From Meridianimarinicoccus roseus (GTDB taxonomy: Bacteria > Pseudomonadota > Alphaproteobacteria > Rhodobacterales > Rhodobacteraceae): 64,000 nt of DNA. The position numbers and the translations under genes are program-made. Shown here in pieces: positions 1 through 8,230 of this stretch; within the stretch, counting starts at the first letter, position 1, and the number at the start of each line of letters is the position of its first letter. The stretch lies in the NCBI RefSeq assembly GCF_003172915.1, contig NZ_QGKU01000048.1, forward strand, positions 124,001 to 188,000, in the 5' to 3' direction. The notes under the pieces were generated by a model, which was not told the origin of the DNA, searched no databases, and saw only the letters and a list, made by a program, of their open reading frames with translations.

Positions 1-477
1 CGAGGCGCCGAGGGAGCGCAGGATGTCGCGGTATTCCGGCTCCAGCGTGCTCAGGCCGATGGAGACGGAGACGGCGATGGGGAAGAAGGAGATCATGAAG
101 GCGATGAGGATCGTGTTCATGTCGTGCTGGCCCACGAACATCAGCGCGAGGATCGGCACCACGGTCGCCTTGGGGATCGCGTTGAACCCCACCAGCAGCG
201 GGTAGAGCCCGTCGCGCACCGTGCGCGAGAAGCCCATCACCATGCCCACCGCCACGCCGAAGACGATGGCGAGCGCGAGCCCCGCCACGGTGCGCCAGAG
301 CGTCTGCCAGCCGTATTCGAGAAACAGCCAGCGGAATTTCCAGAAGGCGGGCCAGAGATCGGACGGCGCGGCCATCTTGTAGGTCGGCCAGCCGTTGACC
401 CAGACCAGCCATTCCCAGCCCGCCAGGAACAGCAGGATGGCGATCACGGGGGCGGCGAATTTCCTGAGCGATGTCAT
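1..477 (-). CDS. ABC transporter permease, NitT/TauT (SsuC/ThiX-like) type, C-terminus off the window
   Basis: Inner-membrane permease of a three-part importer, read from the ATG at 477; 159 codons are visible before the left window edge cuts it. The visible protein begins MTSLRKFAAP, followed by a first hydrophobic helix, a second one around an LAIVFGVAVGMVMGF stretch, and the EAA-type loop region typical of the BPD_transp_1 family (a proline/alanine-rich stretch followed by helices). The start ATG overlaps the stop of the ATPase gene as ATGA, so the two are translationally coupled. Family membership is clear from sequence style and neighbours; the substrate (taurine, sulfonate, nitrate, pyrimidine precursor or other) cannot be told. 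Confidence 0.85.
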   Translation of the reverse strand, partial: MTSLRKFAAPVIAILLFLAGWEWLVWVNGWPTYKMAAPSDLWPAFWKFRWLFLEYGWQTLWRTVAGLALAIVFGVAVGMVMGFSRTVRDGLYPLLVGFNAIPKATVVPILALMFVGQHDMNTILIAFMISFFPIAVSVSIGLSTLEPEYRDILRSLGAS

Positions 478-1286
478 TGGGCGGCCTCCTGCGGTTCGGC
501 GGGGGCGCGGCCCTGCGCGACCTGGATCTGGTGGCGCAGGATCGCGAGCATCTCGGTCGCGGGCTGGGCATAGAGATCGTCCAGCGTGCGGTCCGCGGGC
601 AGTGTGTTGGCCAGAACGTATTGCGATGTCGCGGGCCGGCCGGACAGCACGACGATGTTGTCGGCGAGGAACACGCTTTCGCGCAGGTCGTGGGTGATGA
701 GCACGGCGGTGAATTTTTCCTCGTGGCGCAGGCGGGCCATGGTCTGCCAAAGGTCCTCGCGGGTGAAGGCGTCGAGCGCGCCGAAGGGTTCGTCCAGGAT
801 CAGCACCTCGGGGCGGTGGACGAGCGCCCGGCAGAGTGAGGCGCGCTGGCGCATCCCGCCGGACAACTCGGACGGGCGCTTGTCTTCGAACCCCTCCAGC
901 CCGACCAGCGACAGCAGTTCGCGGGCGCGCGCTTCCTGGTCTGAGCGGGACATGCGCTGGCCGACGATTTCCAGCGGAAGCATGACGTTGCGCAGGATCG
1001 TGCGCCATTCCAGCAGGACCGGGTTCTGGAACGCCATGCCGACCGTCGGGCGCGGCGAGGTGACCATCTTGCCACCCAGCCAGACCTGCCCCTCGTCCGG
1101 GCGCATCAACCCTGCGATCAGGCGGGTGAGGGTGGACTTGCCGCAACCCGAAGGGCCGACGACCGCGGTGAAGCTGCCTTCGGCCATCTTGATGTTGAGG
1201 TTGTCCAGCACCGGCAGGGGGCCGGCATCGGTCTGGTAGGCATGGGTGATTTCGCGCAATTCGATATGCGCCGGCATGTGTGTCAT
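474..1286 (-). CDS. ABC transporter ATP-binding protein, NitT/TauT (SsuB/TauB/ThiZ-like)
   Basis: ATPase subunit that powers the importer encoded on both sides of it. The 270-aa protein has Walker [10 protein letters not shown] near residues 44-52, the Q-loop FQNPVLLEW, the signature LSGGMRQR near residue 140, Walker B VLILDEPFGALD and the switch histidine in ITHDLRES. This is the standard set and length for SsuB/TauB-type ATPases. An alternative start is the Met at residue 4 (position 1277). It ends in ATGA overlap with the permease. It lies 230 bp downstream of the binding-protein gene, with a GC-rich hairpin in the gap, a common arrangement for making more binding protein than ATPase. Confidence 0.93.
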   Translation of the reverse strand: MTHMPAHIELREITHAYQTDAGPLPVLDNLNIKMAEGSFTAVVGPSGCGKSTLTRLIAGLMRPDEGQVWLGGKMVTSPRPTVGMAFQNPVLLEWRTILRNVMLPLEIVGQRMSRSDQEARARELLSLVGLEGFEDKRPSELSGGMRQRASLCRALVHRPEVLILDEPFGALDAFTREDLWQTMARLRHEEKFTAVLITHDLRESVFLADNIVVLSGRPATSQYVLANTLPADRTLDDLYAQPATEMLAILRHQIQVAQGRAPAEPQEAAQ

Positions 1287-1464
1287 GGGGCCTGGGACCG
1301 GTGCGGGACGGCTGCCGGGGCGGCGGGCTGCGTCCGGAAGGCGCCGTCGTGACCCGTTTCGGACACCTGCAGGGAGCCTTTAGCGGTTCCGTGGGGTCCT
1401 GTCCGGGTCGCGCCGGTGCCGTCCGGGGCCGAACGGGCGCGGCAGGGTCGGTGTGGACGGGGCC

Positions 1465-1490
1465 GGGGGCCGCCGTGTGGCGCGGCCCCC
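1465..1490 (-). terminator. GC-rich hairpin between binding-protein and ATPase genes (possible attenuator or mRNA stabiliser)
   Basis: Perfect 9-bp inverted repeat: GGGGGCCGC at 1465-1473 and GCGGCCCCC at 1482-1490, with an 8-nt loop. It sits just downstream of the binding-protein stop on the minus strand. There is no T-tract, so it looks more like a partial terminator or 3' end protector than a full rho-independent terminator. Confidence 0.45.
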
Positions 1491-1516
1491 GTGCGGTTCG
1501 TGCGGGTCGGCGCGGA

Positions 1517-2524
1517 TCAGTTCAGCGCGATGCCGCCGTCGGGCAGGTAGGCATCGGTGAAATAGAGCGACGCATCGGGCGTGGTCTGGAATTCGAAGGT
1601 TTCGGCAAGCTGCGACAGCGATTTCTCGAACCGCGCGGCGTCGATGTTGCCCATCCCGTTTTCCATCACGTAGGGCGTCATCACGTTGGCATCGAGCGCG
1701 AGTTGCAGGCGGCGGGTTTCCAGTGCCGCATCGCCGGCGGGATTGCGTTCAAGCAGTTGTGCGACGGCGGCCTCGGGATCGGCGATGGCGTCCTTCCAGC
1801 CCGCGCCGACGGCGGCGATGAAGCCTTTCACCGCGTCGGGGTTCGCGGCCGCGAAGTCGGTGTTCACGATGATCGCGTTGCCGTAAAGCGCAAGCCCGTG
1901 ATCGGCCATCAGGATGGTGGAGATGTCATCCTCGGGCACGCCGAGCCGCACGAGGTTGAGGTAGCTGGAGAAGTTGAACCCGGTCACGGCGTCCACCTTG
2001 CCTTCGGCCAGCATCGGCTCGCGGGTCGGGAAGCCCACCGGTTCGACGGTGATCGCGTCCATGTCCAGTTCGTTGGCGCTGGCGAAGGGGGCGAACTGCG
2101 CCCATGCGCCATCGGGCGGCGGAGCGCCGAGGATGCGGCCTTCGAGATCCTTCGGGGCTTCGACGCCAAGGCTCTTGCGGCCGACGACGGCGAAGGGCGG
2201 CTTGTCGTAGGTCATCATCACCGCGATCACCGGCGCGCCGGGGTTCTGGTCGAGGAATTTCACGAGGCTGTTGATATCGGCGAAGCCCACCGGGTAGGCA
2301 CCGGTCGCCACTTTCGGGATCGCATCGAGCGAGCCCGCACCGGCGGTCACCGTGACCTCCAGCCCCTGTTCCGCGAAATGCCCGTTGTCGATGGCGGCGA
2401 AATACGGCGCCGCCGGGCCTTCGAATTTCCAGTCGAGGGCGAAGTCGATGGTGGTCTGGGCGCCGGCGGAACCGGCCGCAAGGCTGGCGGCCAGGCCCAG
2501 GCTGCACAGGGCGCGCTGGAACAT
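1517..2524 (-). CDS. ABC transporter substrate-binding protein, NMT1/THI5-like
   Basis: Periplasmic binding protein of the importer. The 335-aa product has a Sec signal peptide (MFQRALCSLGLAASLAAGSAGA, cut before QTT) and then the NMT1-like fold start (a DWKFEG segment followed by a region about being drawn to the ligand, residues about 30-60). It is first in the minus-strand order binding protein, ATPase, permease. An SD (AGGGAGGTCC region, read on the minus strand) lies just upstream of the ATG. No TPP riboswitch (THI box) is visible in the 212-bp upstream gap, which argues against a thiamine-precursor role but does not exclude it. Ligand unknown. Confidence 0.9.
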   Translation of the reverse strand: MFQRALCSLGLAASLAAGSAGAQTTIDFALDWKFEGPAAPYFAAIDNGHFAEQGLEVTVTAGAGSLDAIPKVATGAYPVGFADINSLVKFLDQNPGAPVIAVMMTYDKPPFAVVGRKSLGVEAPKDLEGRILGAPPPDGAWAQFAPFASANELDMDAITVEPVGFPTREPMLAEGKVDAVTGFNFSSYLNLVRLGVPEDDISTILMADHGLALYGNAIIVNTDFAAANPDAVKGFIAAVGAGWKDAIADPEAAVAQLLERNPAGDAALETRRLQLALDANVMTPYVMENGMGNIDAARFEKSLSQLAETFEFQTTPDASLYFTDAYLPDGGIALN

Positions 2525-2736
2525 CAGGGAGGTCCTTTCGTTGGGTGGCGTGGGCTTGCGCCGGGATGCGCCACGTTGCTTCGTGTCAGCCGAAGCCTAG
2601 CCGACCGGTCGGGGAGCGGAACGGGACGGCGGGACAGGCGACGCGCAAATCGCGGCGCGCCGCAGAATGCGCCGTTTTGCTGCGCGTGTCGCCCAAAAAT
2701 TAGGCGAATTGCGAAAGGGTTGCCGGGCCGGGGCTG
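2525..2736. other. 212-bp spacer, no gene seen
   Basis: Leader of the minus-strand importer operon and 3' flank of the cpdB-like gene. I looked for a THI box or other riboswitch on the minus strand and saw none. A small palindrome GACCGGTC lies near 2601-2608. Its A+T-rich part (about 2690-2720) could hold the importer promoter, but no convincing -35/-10 pair can be assigned. Confidence 0.4.
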
Positions 2737-4788
2737 CTATAGGAACAGGCGGAACACGCCGTAGCCGTCGCCGTCCAGCCCGAGCGGAGCGAGCTTTCGG
2801 TCCGGGTCGCCGTGGTCGTCCAGCGTGACCTGCGGCGCCGTGCGCAGCAGCGCGGTCGCGCCCAGAGGGGCGAAGCGGTGCGGCGCGGGGCCGTCCGCCG
2901 CGATCTCGCCCGCCCCGGCGACGTGGCGCAGCAGGAGGTCCAGCAGCGGCTCGCGCGAGTGTATGCGCGGCGTGCCCTTCGGGATCATCCCGTAGCCGCC
3001 GCCGCCGCTGGCGCGGTAGCTGTTGGTCGCCACCGCGAACTTGTCGGTGTCCGCGATCGCGCGCCCGGCATGGTAGAGCGCGGTGACGCGCCCGGCGCGG
3101 GGCGACCTGTCGGCCTGCGGTTCGTCTGTGCCGTCCATGCCGGTCCAACCCGCGCCGTCCTCGGCCAGCGCGCCGCTTGCGGGCGGCTGTGCCGCCGTCA
3201 GCGCGCGCCCGGTCTGTGCATCGTGCAGCGGCGGCCGCGACAGGTCGAGCGTGTAGGTCAACCCATGAATTTCGTCGAAGGTGTAGGCCGCCGCTGCCGG
3301 ATCGATCAGCGTTGCATCGCGGGCCCCGCGCGGCACAGTGCAATAAGCCGACGCCGCCCGTTCGAGCCACGCCCGCAGGTCTGCCCCGGTCACCGCGAGC
3401 ACGCACAGTTGGTTTGGAAAGGGCGACAGTTCCACCATGTGGCGGTGGCGCAGTTGGCCTGCGGGGATGTCCACGAACCCATCCGGCCCGGTCGGCCCGC
3501 CATGCTTGAACGGCGCCGCCGCGCTGAGCAGCGGCAGCCCGTCCAGCGCGGTGCCGGTCACCAGCCGCCGGGCGTGTGCCGCCTGCGCCTCGGCCAGCAG
3601 GGCGAGGGCCGGCGCCCGCCCGGTCAGCGCGAAGACGCTGTGCAGCCGGGTGCGGCTATGGCCGACGATCCGGCCCATCTGCCCGCGCGTTGCGCGGTGC
3701 GCCGGGGCCGTCAGGTCCAGCACCGCGGGGTCGGCGGCCGTGTCCTTCACAGGGCGCAGCGACACATCGGCCGCCGCCAGCCGCCAACCGCCGCCGGGCC
3801 GCGCTGCCAGGGCGAGGTCGAGCACGCCGAGATCGCTGCCGAACGCGCCGGCCATCGCCGCGGGCTTGCCCGCCAGCCGCCCCGCTGCCGCATCCACACC
3901 GGGCGTGCCGTGGAAATCGGGCCCCGGCAGCCGCCGGTGGCTGTGCCCGGCAAGAACGACATCGATTCCGTCAATTCGCGCCACGGCGAGGCTGGTGTCC
4001 TCCTCCATCGGTGCGGGCCGGGCGCTGCCGATCCCGGCGTGGCTGAGCGCGATCACCAGGTCGCATCCGGCGGCGCGCAGGGCGGGCAGGTGCGCGCGCA
4101 CGGCCTGCGCCGCGTCGCGGGCGGCCACGCGCCCGCGCAGCACGGCGGCATCCCAAACCGCGCTTTGCGGCGGTGCGGTGCCGATCAGCCCGATCCGCAG
4201 CGGCTGGGCGCAGCCCTGCGTGTCTGGCACCTGCCGGTCGAGGATGCACCAGGGCGGCACGATCGGGGTATCCTCGGGCGGGGTCGCGCCGAGATCGGCC
4301 ACGAGGTTGGCGCAGAGCACCGGGAAATCGGCCCCGGCGAAGGCCGCTGTCATCGGGTCCAGCCCGTAGTTCAGGTCGTGGTTTCCCAGCGCGGCGGCGT
4401 CGTAGCGCAGGTGGTTCATCGCGCGGATCATCGGGTGCACCGGGCCCGGTGCTGCAGGGTCGTCGGTGGTGTTGATACGGGCGGTGCTCTGCAGCGCGGC
4501 CCAGTCGCCAAGTGCGGTGCCCTGCAGGATGTCGCCGCAATCGACCAGCAGGGTGCGGTCCTGGCCTGCCTCGGCGCGCGCCGCCGTGATCAGCGTGGCA
4601 AGGGCCGCGAGACCGCGGCCTTTGGTCGGCCGGTCGGTCTGGTAGTCGTGAGGCCAGACATGGGCGTGCAGGTCGGTGGTGCACAGGATGCGCAGGCGCA
4701 GGGTGGCGGGCGTTGCCGGGTCTGCCGGGGCCGAGTCTGCGGGGTCTGTCACGTCATTGGCCCTTCTGCTGGGGACTGCGTGCCGCAT
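2737..4788 (-). CDS. cpdB: 2',3'-cyclic-nucleotide 2'-phosphodiesterase / 3'-nucleotidase family protein
   Basis: Hydrolyses 2',3'-cyclic nucleotides and 3'-nucleotides, products of RNA breakdown. The 683-aa protein has the metallophosphatase motifs in order: TTDLHAHV (about residue 38), a DCGDILQG segment, GNHDLNYG, a LSHAGIG segment and GHSHRRLPG, then the 5'-nucleotidase C-terminal domain ending with the substrate-binding run VATNSYRASGGGGYG. Length fits CpdB (about 650 aa). The frame stays open far upstream, antisense to nudC, but homology starts near residue 30, so the ATG at 4788 is used; a GTG at about 4752 is the alternative. No signal peptide is visible from either start, which is odd because classical CpdB is periplasmic. 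It is transcribed divergently from nudC. Confidence 0.85.
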   Translation of the reverse strand: MRHAVPSRRANDVTDPADSAPADPATPATLRLRILCTTDLHAHVWPHDYQTDRPTKGRGLAALATLITAARAEAGQDRTLLVDCGDILQGTALGDWAALQSTARINTTDDPAAPGPVHPMIRAMNHLRYDAAALGNHDLNYGLDPMTAAFAGADFPVLCANLVADLGATPPEDTPIVPPWCILDRQVPDTQGCAQPLRIGLIGTAPPQSAVWDAAVLRGRVAARDAAQAVRAHLPALRAAGCDLVIALSHAGIGSARPAPMEEDTSLAVARIDGIDVVLAGHSHRRLPGPDFHGTPGVDAAAGRLAGKPAAMAGAFGSDLGVLDLALAARPGGGWRLAAADVSLRPVKDTAADPAVLDLTAPAHRATRGQMGRIVGHSRTRLHSVFALTGRAPALALLAEAQAAHARRLVTGTALDGLPLLSAAAPFKHGGPTGPDGFVDIPAGQLRHRHMVELSPFPNQLCVLAVTGADLRAWLERAASAYCTVPRGARDATLIDPAAAAYTFDEIHGLTYTLDLSRPPLHDAQTGRALTAAQPPASGALAEDGAGWTGMDGTDEPQADRSPRAGRVTALYHAGRAIADTDKFAVATNSYRASGGGGYGMIPKGTPRIHSREPLLDLLLRHVAGAGEIAADGPAPHRFAPLGATALLRTAPQVTLDDHGDPDRKLAPLGLDGDGYGVFRLFL

Positions 4789-4998
4789 GATCGGCAACAA
4801 TCCGCCGAGAGGCAACCAAGGGTTGAAAAAGTTCTGGCAGATCGGGCGCTTGTGTTGCGCGCGCGCCATGCCGCCCGGGGCGTGTGCCGCGTCGGGAGCG
4901 GCCTTCGCGGGACATCGGGCGGCGCATCGTGCGCGGGACCGGGCGGGATCTGCGCGGGGTTTGCAATGCGCGCGGGCCTGTGCCATTCGGCGGGCAGC

Positions 4999-6024
4999 AT
5001 GACCGACCTTTCTGGATCTCCCGCCGGCGCGTTGCGCCTGTCCGCCGCGCTGACCTTCGGCGGCTCTGGCCTCGATCGCGCCGCACATATGCGCGGCGAT
5101 CCTGCGGCTCTGGCGGCGGCCTGGGCGCATCCTGGCGCACGGGTGCTGCCATTGTGGCGCGACAAGCCGCTGGTCACGGGCAGCCCGGTGGATGGTCTGG
5201 GATGGCTTGCCGTGGACCAGCCGGGGCTGACGGAGGCGGGCCCGCCGATATTCCTGGGTCTGGACGCGGGCGCGGCCCCACGCTTCGCCGTCGACCTCTC
5301 CGGCTGGACCCCCGAAGTGCCGCCCGAGGGGCCGCTGGACGGCTTTCTCGATCAGAGTGAACAGGTGCATCCGCTGTTTCCCGGCGACACGCGCTTTGCC
5401 GAACTGCGCGCCTGCATGACGCGGCTGTCGGCGCGCGACGCGGAACTGGCGGCCACCGCGCGGGCGCTCACCGGCTGGCACGCCCGGCACGGTTTCTGCG
5501 CGAAATGCGGCGCAGCAAGCCTGCCTGCGCAGGCTGGCTGGCAGCGCGACTGCCCGGCTTGCGGCGCACATCATTTCCCGCGGACCGATCCGGTGGTCAT
5601 CATGCTCGTCACACGCGGCAACGCGGTGCTCATGGGCCGCTCTCCGGGCTGGCCCGAGAAGATGTATTCGCTGCTTGCCGGGTTCGTGGAGCCGGGTGAG
5701 ACGCTGGAGGCGGCGGTGCGCCGCGAGGTCTTCGAAGAGGCGGGCGTGCGCGTCGGGCGGGTGGATTACATCGTCAGCCAGCCCTGGCCCTTCCCGGCCA
5801 GTCTAATGATGGCCTGCCGGGGCGAGGCGCTGAGCGCGGAAATCACCATCGACCCGGCCGAGATCGAGGAAGCGCGCTGGGTCAGCCGCGAGGAGATGGT
5901 CGAAGCCCATCTTGGCACCCATCCCGAGATCACGGCGGCGCGGCCGGGCGCGGTCGCGCGCTATGTGGTGGAACGCTGGCTTGCGGACGAAACGGGTGCC
6001 GCGCCGGTGCCCCTGCAGGTCTGA
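4999..6024 (+). CDS. nudC: NAD(+) diphosphatase / NADH pyrophosphatase (Nudix)
   Basis: Cleaves NAD(H) to NMN(H) and AMP; NudC enzymes also remove NAD caps from RNA 5' ends. The 341-aa protein has an N-terminal NudC-like domain, a four-cysteine zinc site (Cys167, 170, 185, 188 in CAKC and CPAC), a Nudix box from Gly228 (GFVEPGETLEAAV...EEAGV), and just after it the NADH-pyrophosphatase signature SQPWPFPAS near residue 264. The upstream open frame is an artefact of antisense to the cpdB-like gene; the ATG at 4999 opens MTDLSGSPAG. It is followed after 6 bp by the SRPBCC-like gene, so the two are probably cotranscribed. Confidence 0.93.
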   Translation: MTDLSGSPAGALRLSAALTFGGSGLDRAAHMRGDPAALAAAWAHPGARVLPLWRDKPLVTGSPVDGLGWLAVDQPGLTEAGPPIFLGLDAGAAPRFAVDLSGWTPEVPPEGPLDGFLDQSEQVHPLFPGDTRFAELRACMTRLSARDAELAATARALTGWHARHGFCAKCGAASLPAQAGWQRDCPACGAHHFPRTDPVVIMLVTRGNAVLMGRSPGWPEKMYSLLAGFVEPGETLEAAVRREVFEEAGVRVGRVDYIVSQPWPFPASLMMACRGEALSAEITIDPAEIEEARWVSREEMVEAHLGTHPEITAARPGAVARYVVERWLADETGAAPVPLQV

Positions 6025-6030
6025 GGCGCT

Positions 6031-6486
6031 GTGCGGGTTCACCTGACGCAGCCGGTCGCGCGGCCGCCCGGCCCGGTCCATGACGCCGTCGCTGATGTCG
6101 ATGCGCTGCTGGCGCGGATGGCGGGATCGCGGCTGGTGGTAGTGCCTGCTCCGGGTGGTGACGCCTGGACGGTCACGCTGAACCTGCACGGCATCGAACG
6201 GCGCGGCGCGCTGCACGTGACGGAGCGGTATCCCGGCACCGGCTACCTGCTGGAGGGCGAAATCGACGGGCTGGCGCTTTCGGGGCTGGTGCGGGTCGGC
6301 CCCGTGCCCGAGAACGCGGGGCCGCAGGCCGACGCGAGCATGTTGGAGGTCACGCTGGCGCTGGCCGCGCGGTCACTCCGCGGGCGCATGGTACTGGCCA
6401 GCCTGCGGCTGATGCAGGACAGTTTGCACGCCCGGCTCGCTGCCCGACTGGCCGCTGTCGCGCAGGCGATGGAAACGGCCGACTGA
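6031..6486 (+). CDS. SRPBCC-like protein of unknown function
   Basis: A 151-aa protein starting with GTG 6 bp after nudC. It has alternating beta-rich segments (WTVTLNLHGIERRGALHVTERY, then GYLLEGEIDGLALSGLVRV) and a long C-terminal helix, the layout of a START/SRPBCC helix-grip fold. No catalytic motif is seen, and I do not recognise a named family. Close spacing suggests an operon with nudC. It converges with pheA, with 23 bp between the stops. Confidence 0.7.
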   Translation: MRVHLTQPVARPPGPVHDAVADVDALLARMAGSRLVVVPAPGGDAWTVTLNLHGIERRGALHVTERYPGTGYLLEGEIDGLALSGLVRVGPVPENAGPQADASMLEVTLALAARSLRGRMVLASLRLMQDSLHARLAARLAAVAQAMETAD

Positions 6487-6509
6487 GCAGGTTTCGCGTG
6501 CCGCGATGG

Positions 6510-7343
6510 TCAGTCGTGGCGGCGGGGATCGGCGGGATAGGTGCCGAGGATTTCCAGCGTCGAGGTGAAGTAGTCGAGTTCTTCAAGCGCGCGGGCGACC
6601 GCCGGATCGGCCGGGTGGCCTTCGATGTCGGCGAAGAACTGCGTGGCCGTGAACGAGCCGCCCACCATGTAGCTTTCCAGCTTGGTCATGTTCACGCCGT
6701 TGGTCGCGAACCCGCCCATCGCCTTGTAGAGCGCGGCGGGAATGTTGCGCACGCGGAACACGAAGCTGGTCATCATCCCGTGGCTGCCGCGCGGCGCCGG
6801 GTCCGGCTCTCGGGCCATGATGAGGAACCGGGTCGTGTTGTTGCTCTGGTCCTCGATATGGCGGGCCAGCACGTCCAGCCCATAGATCCGGCCGGCCAGT
6901 TCCGACGCGAGCGCGGCGCGCGCCGGATTGCCCTCGCGCGCGACGATCTGCGCCGACCCGGCTGTGTCCGCGCCGGTCACGGGATGGATGTCGTTCTCGC
7001 GCAGGAAACCGCGGCACTGTCCCAACAGCACGGTGTGCGACATCGCCTCGCGCACCTCGGCCAGCGGCGTGCCGGGCACCGCCAGCAGGTTGATGTGGAC
7101 CCGCACGAACGCCTCGTCGATGATGTGCAGCCCGCTTTCCGGCAGCAGGCGGTGGATGTCGGCCACCCGGCCGTAGGTGGAATTCTCCACCGGCAGCATC
7201 GCGAGGTCGGCCGACCCGTCGCGCACCGCGTCGATCACGTCCTCGAATGTGCGGCAGGCCAGCGCCGCATGATCGGGCCGGGCGGCGTGGCAGGCTTCGT
7301 GGGAATAGGCGCCTTCGACGCCCTGGAACGCGATGCTTGGCAT
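6510..7343 (-). CDS. pheA: Prephenate dehydratase
   Basis: Converts prephenate to phenylpyruvate in phenylalanine synthesis. The 277-aa monofunctional enzyme starts MPSIAFQGVEGAYS and carries the PDT motifs (a LPVENSTYG segment near residue 50; SNNTTRFLIM near residue 170, the catalytic Thr-Arg-Phe). A C-terminal ACT domain follows (TSFVFRVRNIPAALYKAMG, then NMTKLESYMVGGSF) for allosteric Phe binding. The open frame continues 16 codons upstream, but the Met at 7343 matches the family start. Unlike enteric PheA there is no chorismate mutase part. It is divergent from the cytochrome c gene. Confidence 0.95.
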   Translation of the reverse strand: MPSIAFQGVEGAYSHEACHAARPDHAALACRTFEDVIDAVRDGSADLAMLPVENSTYGRVADIHRLLPESGLHIIDEAFVRVHINLLAVPGTPLAEVREAMSHTVLLGQCRGFLRENDIHPVTGADTAGSAQIVAREGNPARAALASELAGRIYGLDVLARHIEDQSNNTTRFLIMAREPDPAPRGSHGMMTSFVFRVRNIPAALYKAMGGFATNGVNMTKLESYMVGGSFTATQFFADIEGHPADPAVARALEELDYFTSTLEILGTYPADPRRHD

Positions 7344-7476
7344 GAAACGGGGGTGTCCTGCTGATCTTGCGGCAGGCAAGCGCCCGCGCACTGGTCGTTT
7401 GGTCGCGGGATTATACCTTGAAGCCGGTCATGGGAACCCGCTACATGACGCCAAGTTCGGAACAAGAGGCTGCGTA

Positions 7477-8007
7477 ATGCTTGACACGATGACACTGACA
7501 AAGGTTGTGGGCGCGTTCTGTGGTGCGCTGCTGGTCTATCTGCTGGGCGGATGGCTTGGTGAGGCGCTGTATCACGGCGGCGGGCACGGCGCGCACGAGC
7601 AGGCCTACGTGATCGACACTGGCGAAGGTGACGATGCCGCCGAAGACGAAGCGCCGGTCGATTTCCTGACGCTGGTGCAGAGCGCGGATGCAGGTGCGGG
7701 CGAGCGGATCTTCCGCCAGTGCGGTGCGTGCCACAAGATCAACGAGCCGGTGAACGGTGTCGGCCCGCATCTTGACGGCGTCATGGGCCGCGAGATCGCC
7801 GCGATCGGTGATTTCGGCTATTCCGGCGCGCTGCCCTCGGGCGAGGTCTGGACGCTGGAGAACATGAACGCCTGGATCCAGAACCCGTCGGGCTTCGCCA
7901 GCGGCACCTCCATGTCCTATCGCGGTCTGGCCGATGACGAGGACCGCGCGGACCTCGTGGCGTACCTGATTTCCAAGTCGCCGGACTACACGCTGCCGTC
8001 CGAGTGA
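7477..8007 (+). CDS. Membrane-anchored c-type cytochrome (CycM / cytochrome cy-like)
   Basis: Electron carrier between the bc1 complex and terminal oxidases in alphaproteobacteria. The 176-aa protein has an uncleaved N-terminal anchor (VVGAFCGALLVYLLGGWLGEALY), a short acidic linker (about residues 45-65) and a cytochrome c2-like domain with CGACH heme attachment near residue 82 and the axial Met in GTSMSYRGL. The order anchor, linker, mono-heme domain matches Rhodobacter cytochrome cy and Paracoccus c552 (cycM). ATG 7477 is the only start that puts the anchor at the N-terminus. A strong terminator follows. It could serve the cbb3 oxidase encoded 10 kb downstream; that is inference. Confidence 0.88.
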   Translation: MLDTMTLTKVVGAFCGALLVYLLGGWLGEALYHGGGHGAHEQAYVIDTGEGDDAAEDEAPVDFLTLVQSADAGAGERIFRQCGACHKINEPVNGVGPHLDGVMGREIAAIGDFGYSGALPSGEVWTLENMNAWIQNPSGFASGTSMSYRGLADDEDRADLVAYLISKSPDYTLPSE

Positions 8008-8070
8008 TCCTTGCGTCACGGGCCACCTGTGGTGGGCCGGGCGCTGCACGGAAGTGCCGCCCTTTATGCA

Positions 8071-8104
8071 AGCCGTCCGTTCGCGGGCGGCTTTCTTCGT
8101 TTTG
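8071..8104 (+). terminator. Rho-independent terminator after the cytochrome c gene
   Basis: Stem GCCGTCCG (8072-8079) and CGGGCGGC (8084-8091), with one T-G wobble, closed by a UUCG tetraloop (8080-8083) and followed by the T-rich tail TTTCTTCGTTTT (8092-8103). Confidence 0.85.
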
Positions 8105-8230
8105 TTGCGCGCGCAGGCGGTCACGGTTTCGCAATCGTGCCTTGAATGTGCCGGGCATTGAGCCATAGCTTATGCTTCGACAATCGTGCGCGATCTGTCG
8201 CAGACCCCGTTCCAGACGCCGGAGGACCCG

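Noticed and set aside
2525-2736. Possible TPP riboswitch upstream of the NMT1/THI5-like importer
   Set aside because: No THI-box core (CTGAGA and the later ACCTGA-type element) is present on the minus strand.
4789-5574. Upstream extension of the cpdB-like frame to 945 codons
   Set aside because: The extension is antisense to nudC, has no SD, and lies outside the family homology.
2812-6024. A 1070-codon plus-strand frame covering the cpdB-like gene and nudC
   Set aside because: Its first two thirds are antisense to the cpdB-like gene and Arg/Gly/Ala-rich; only the end from 4999 is real NudC.
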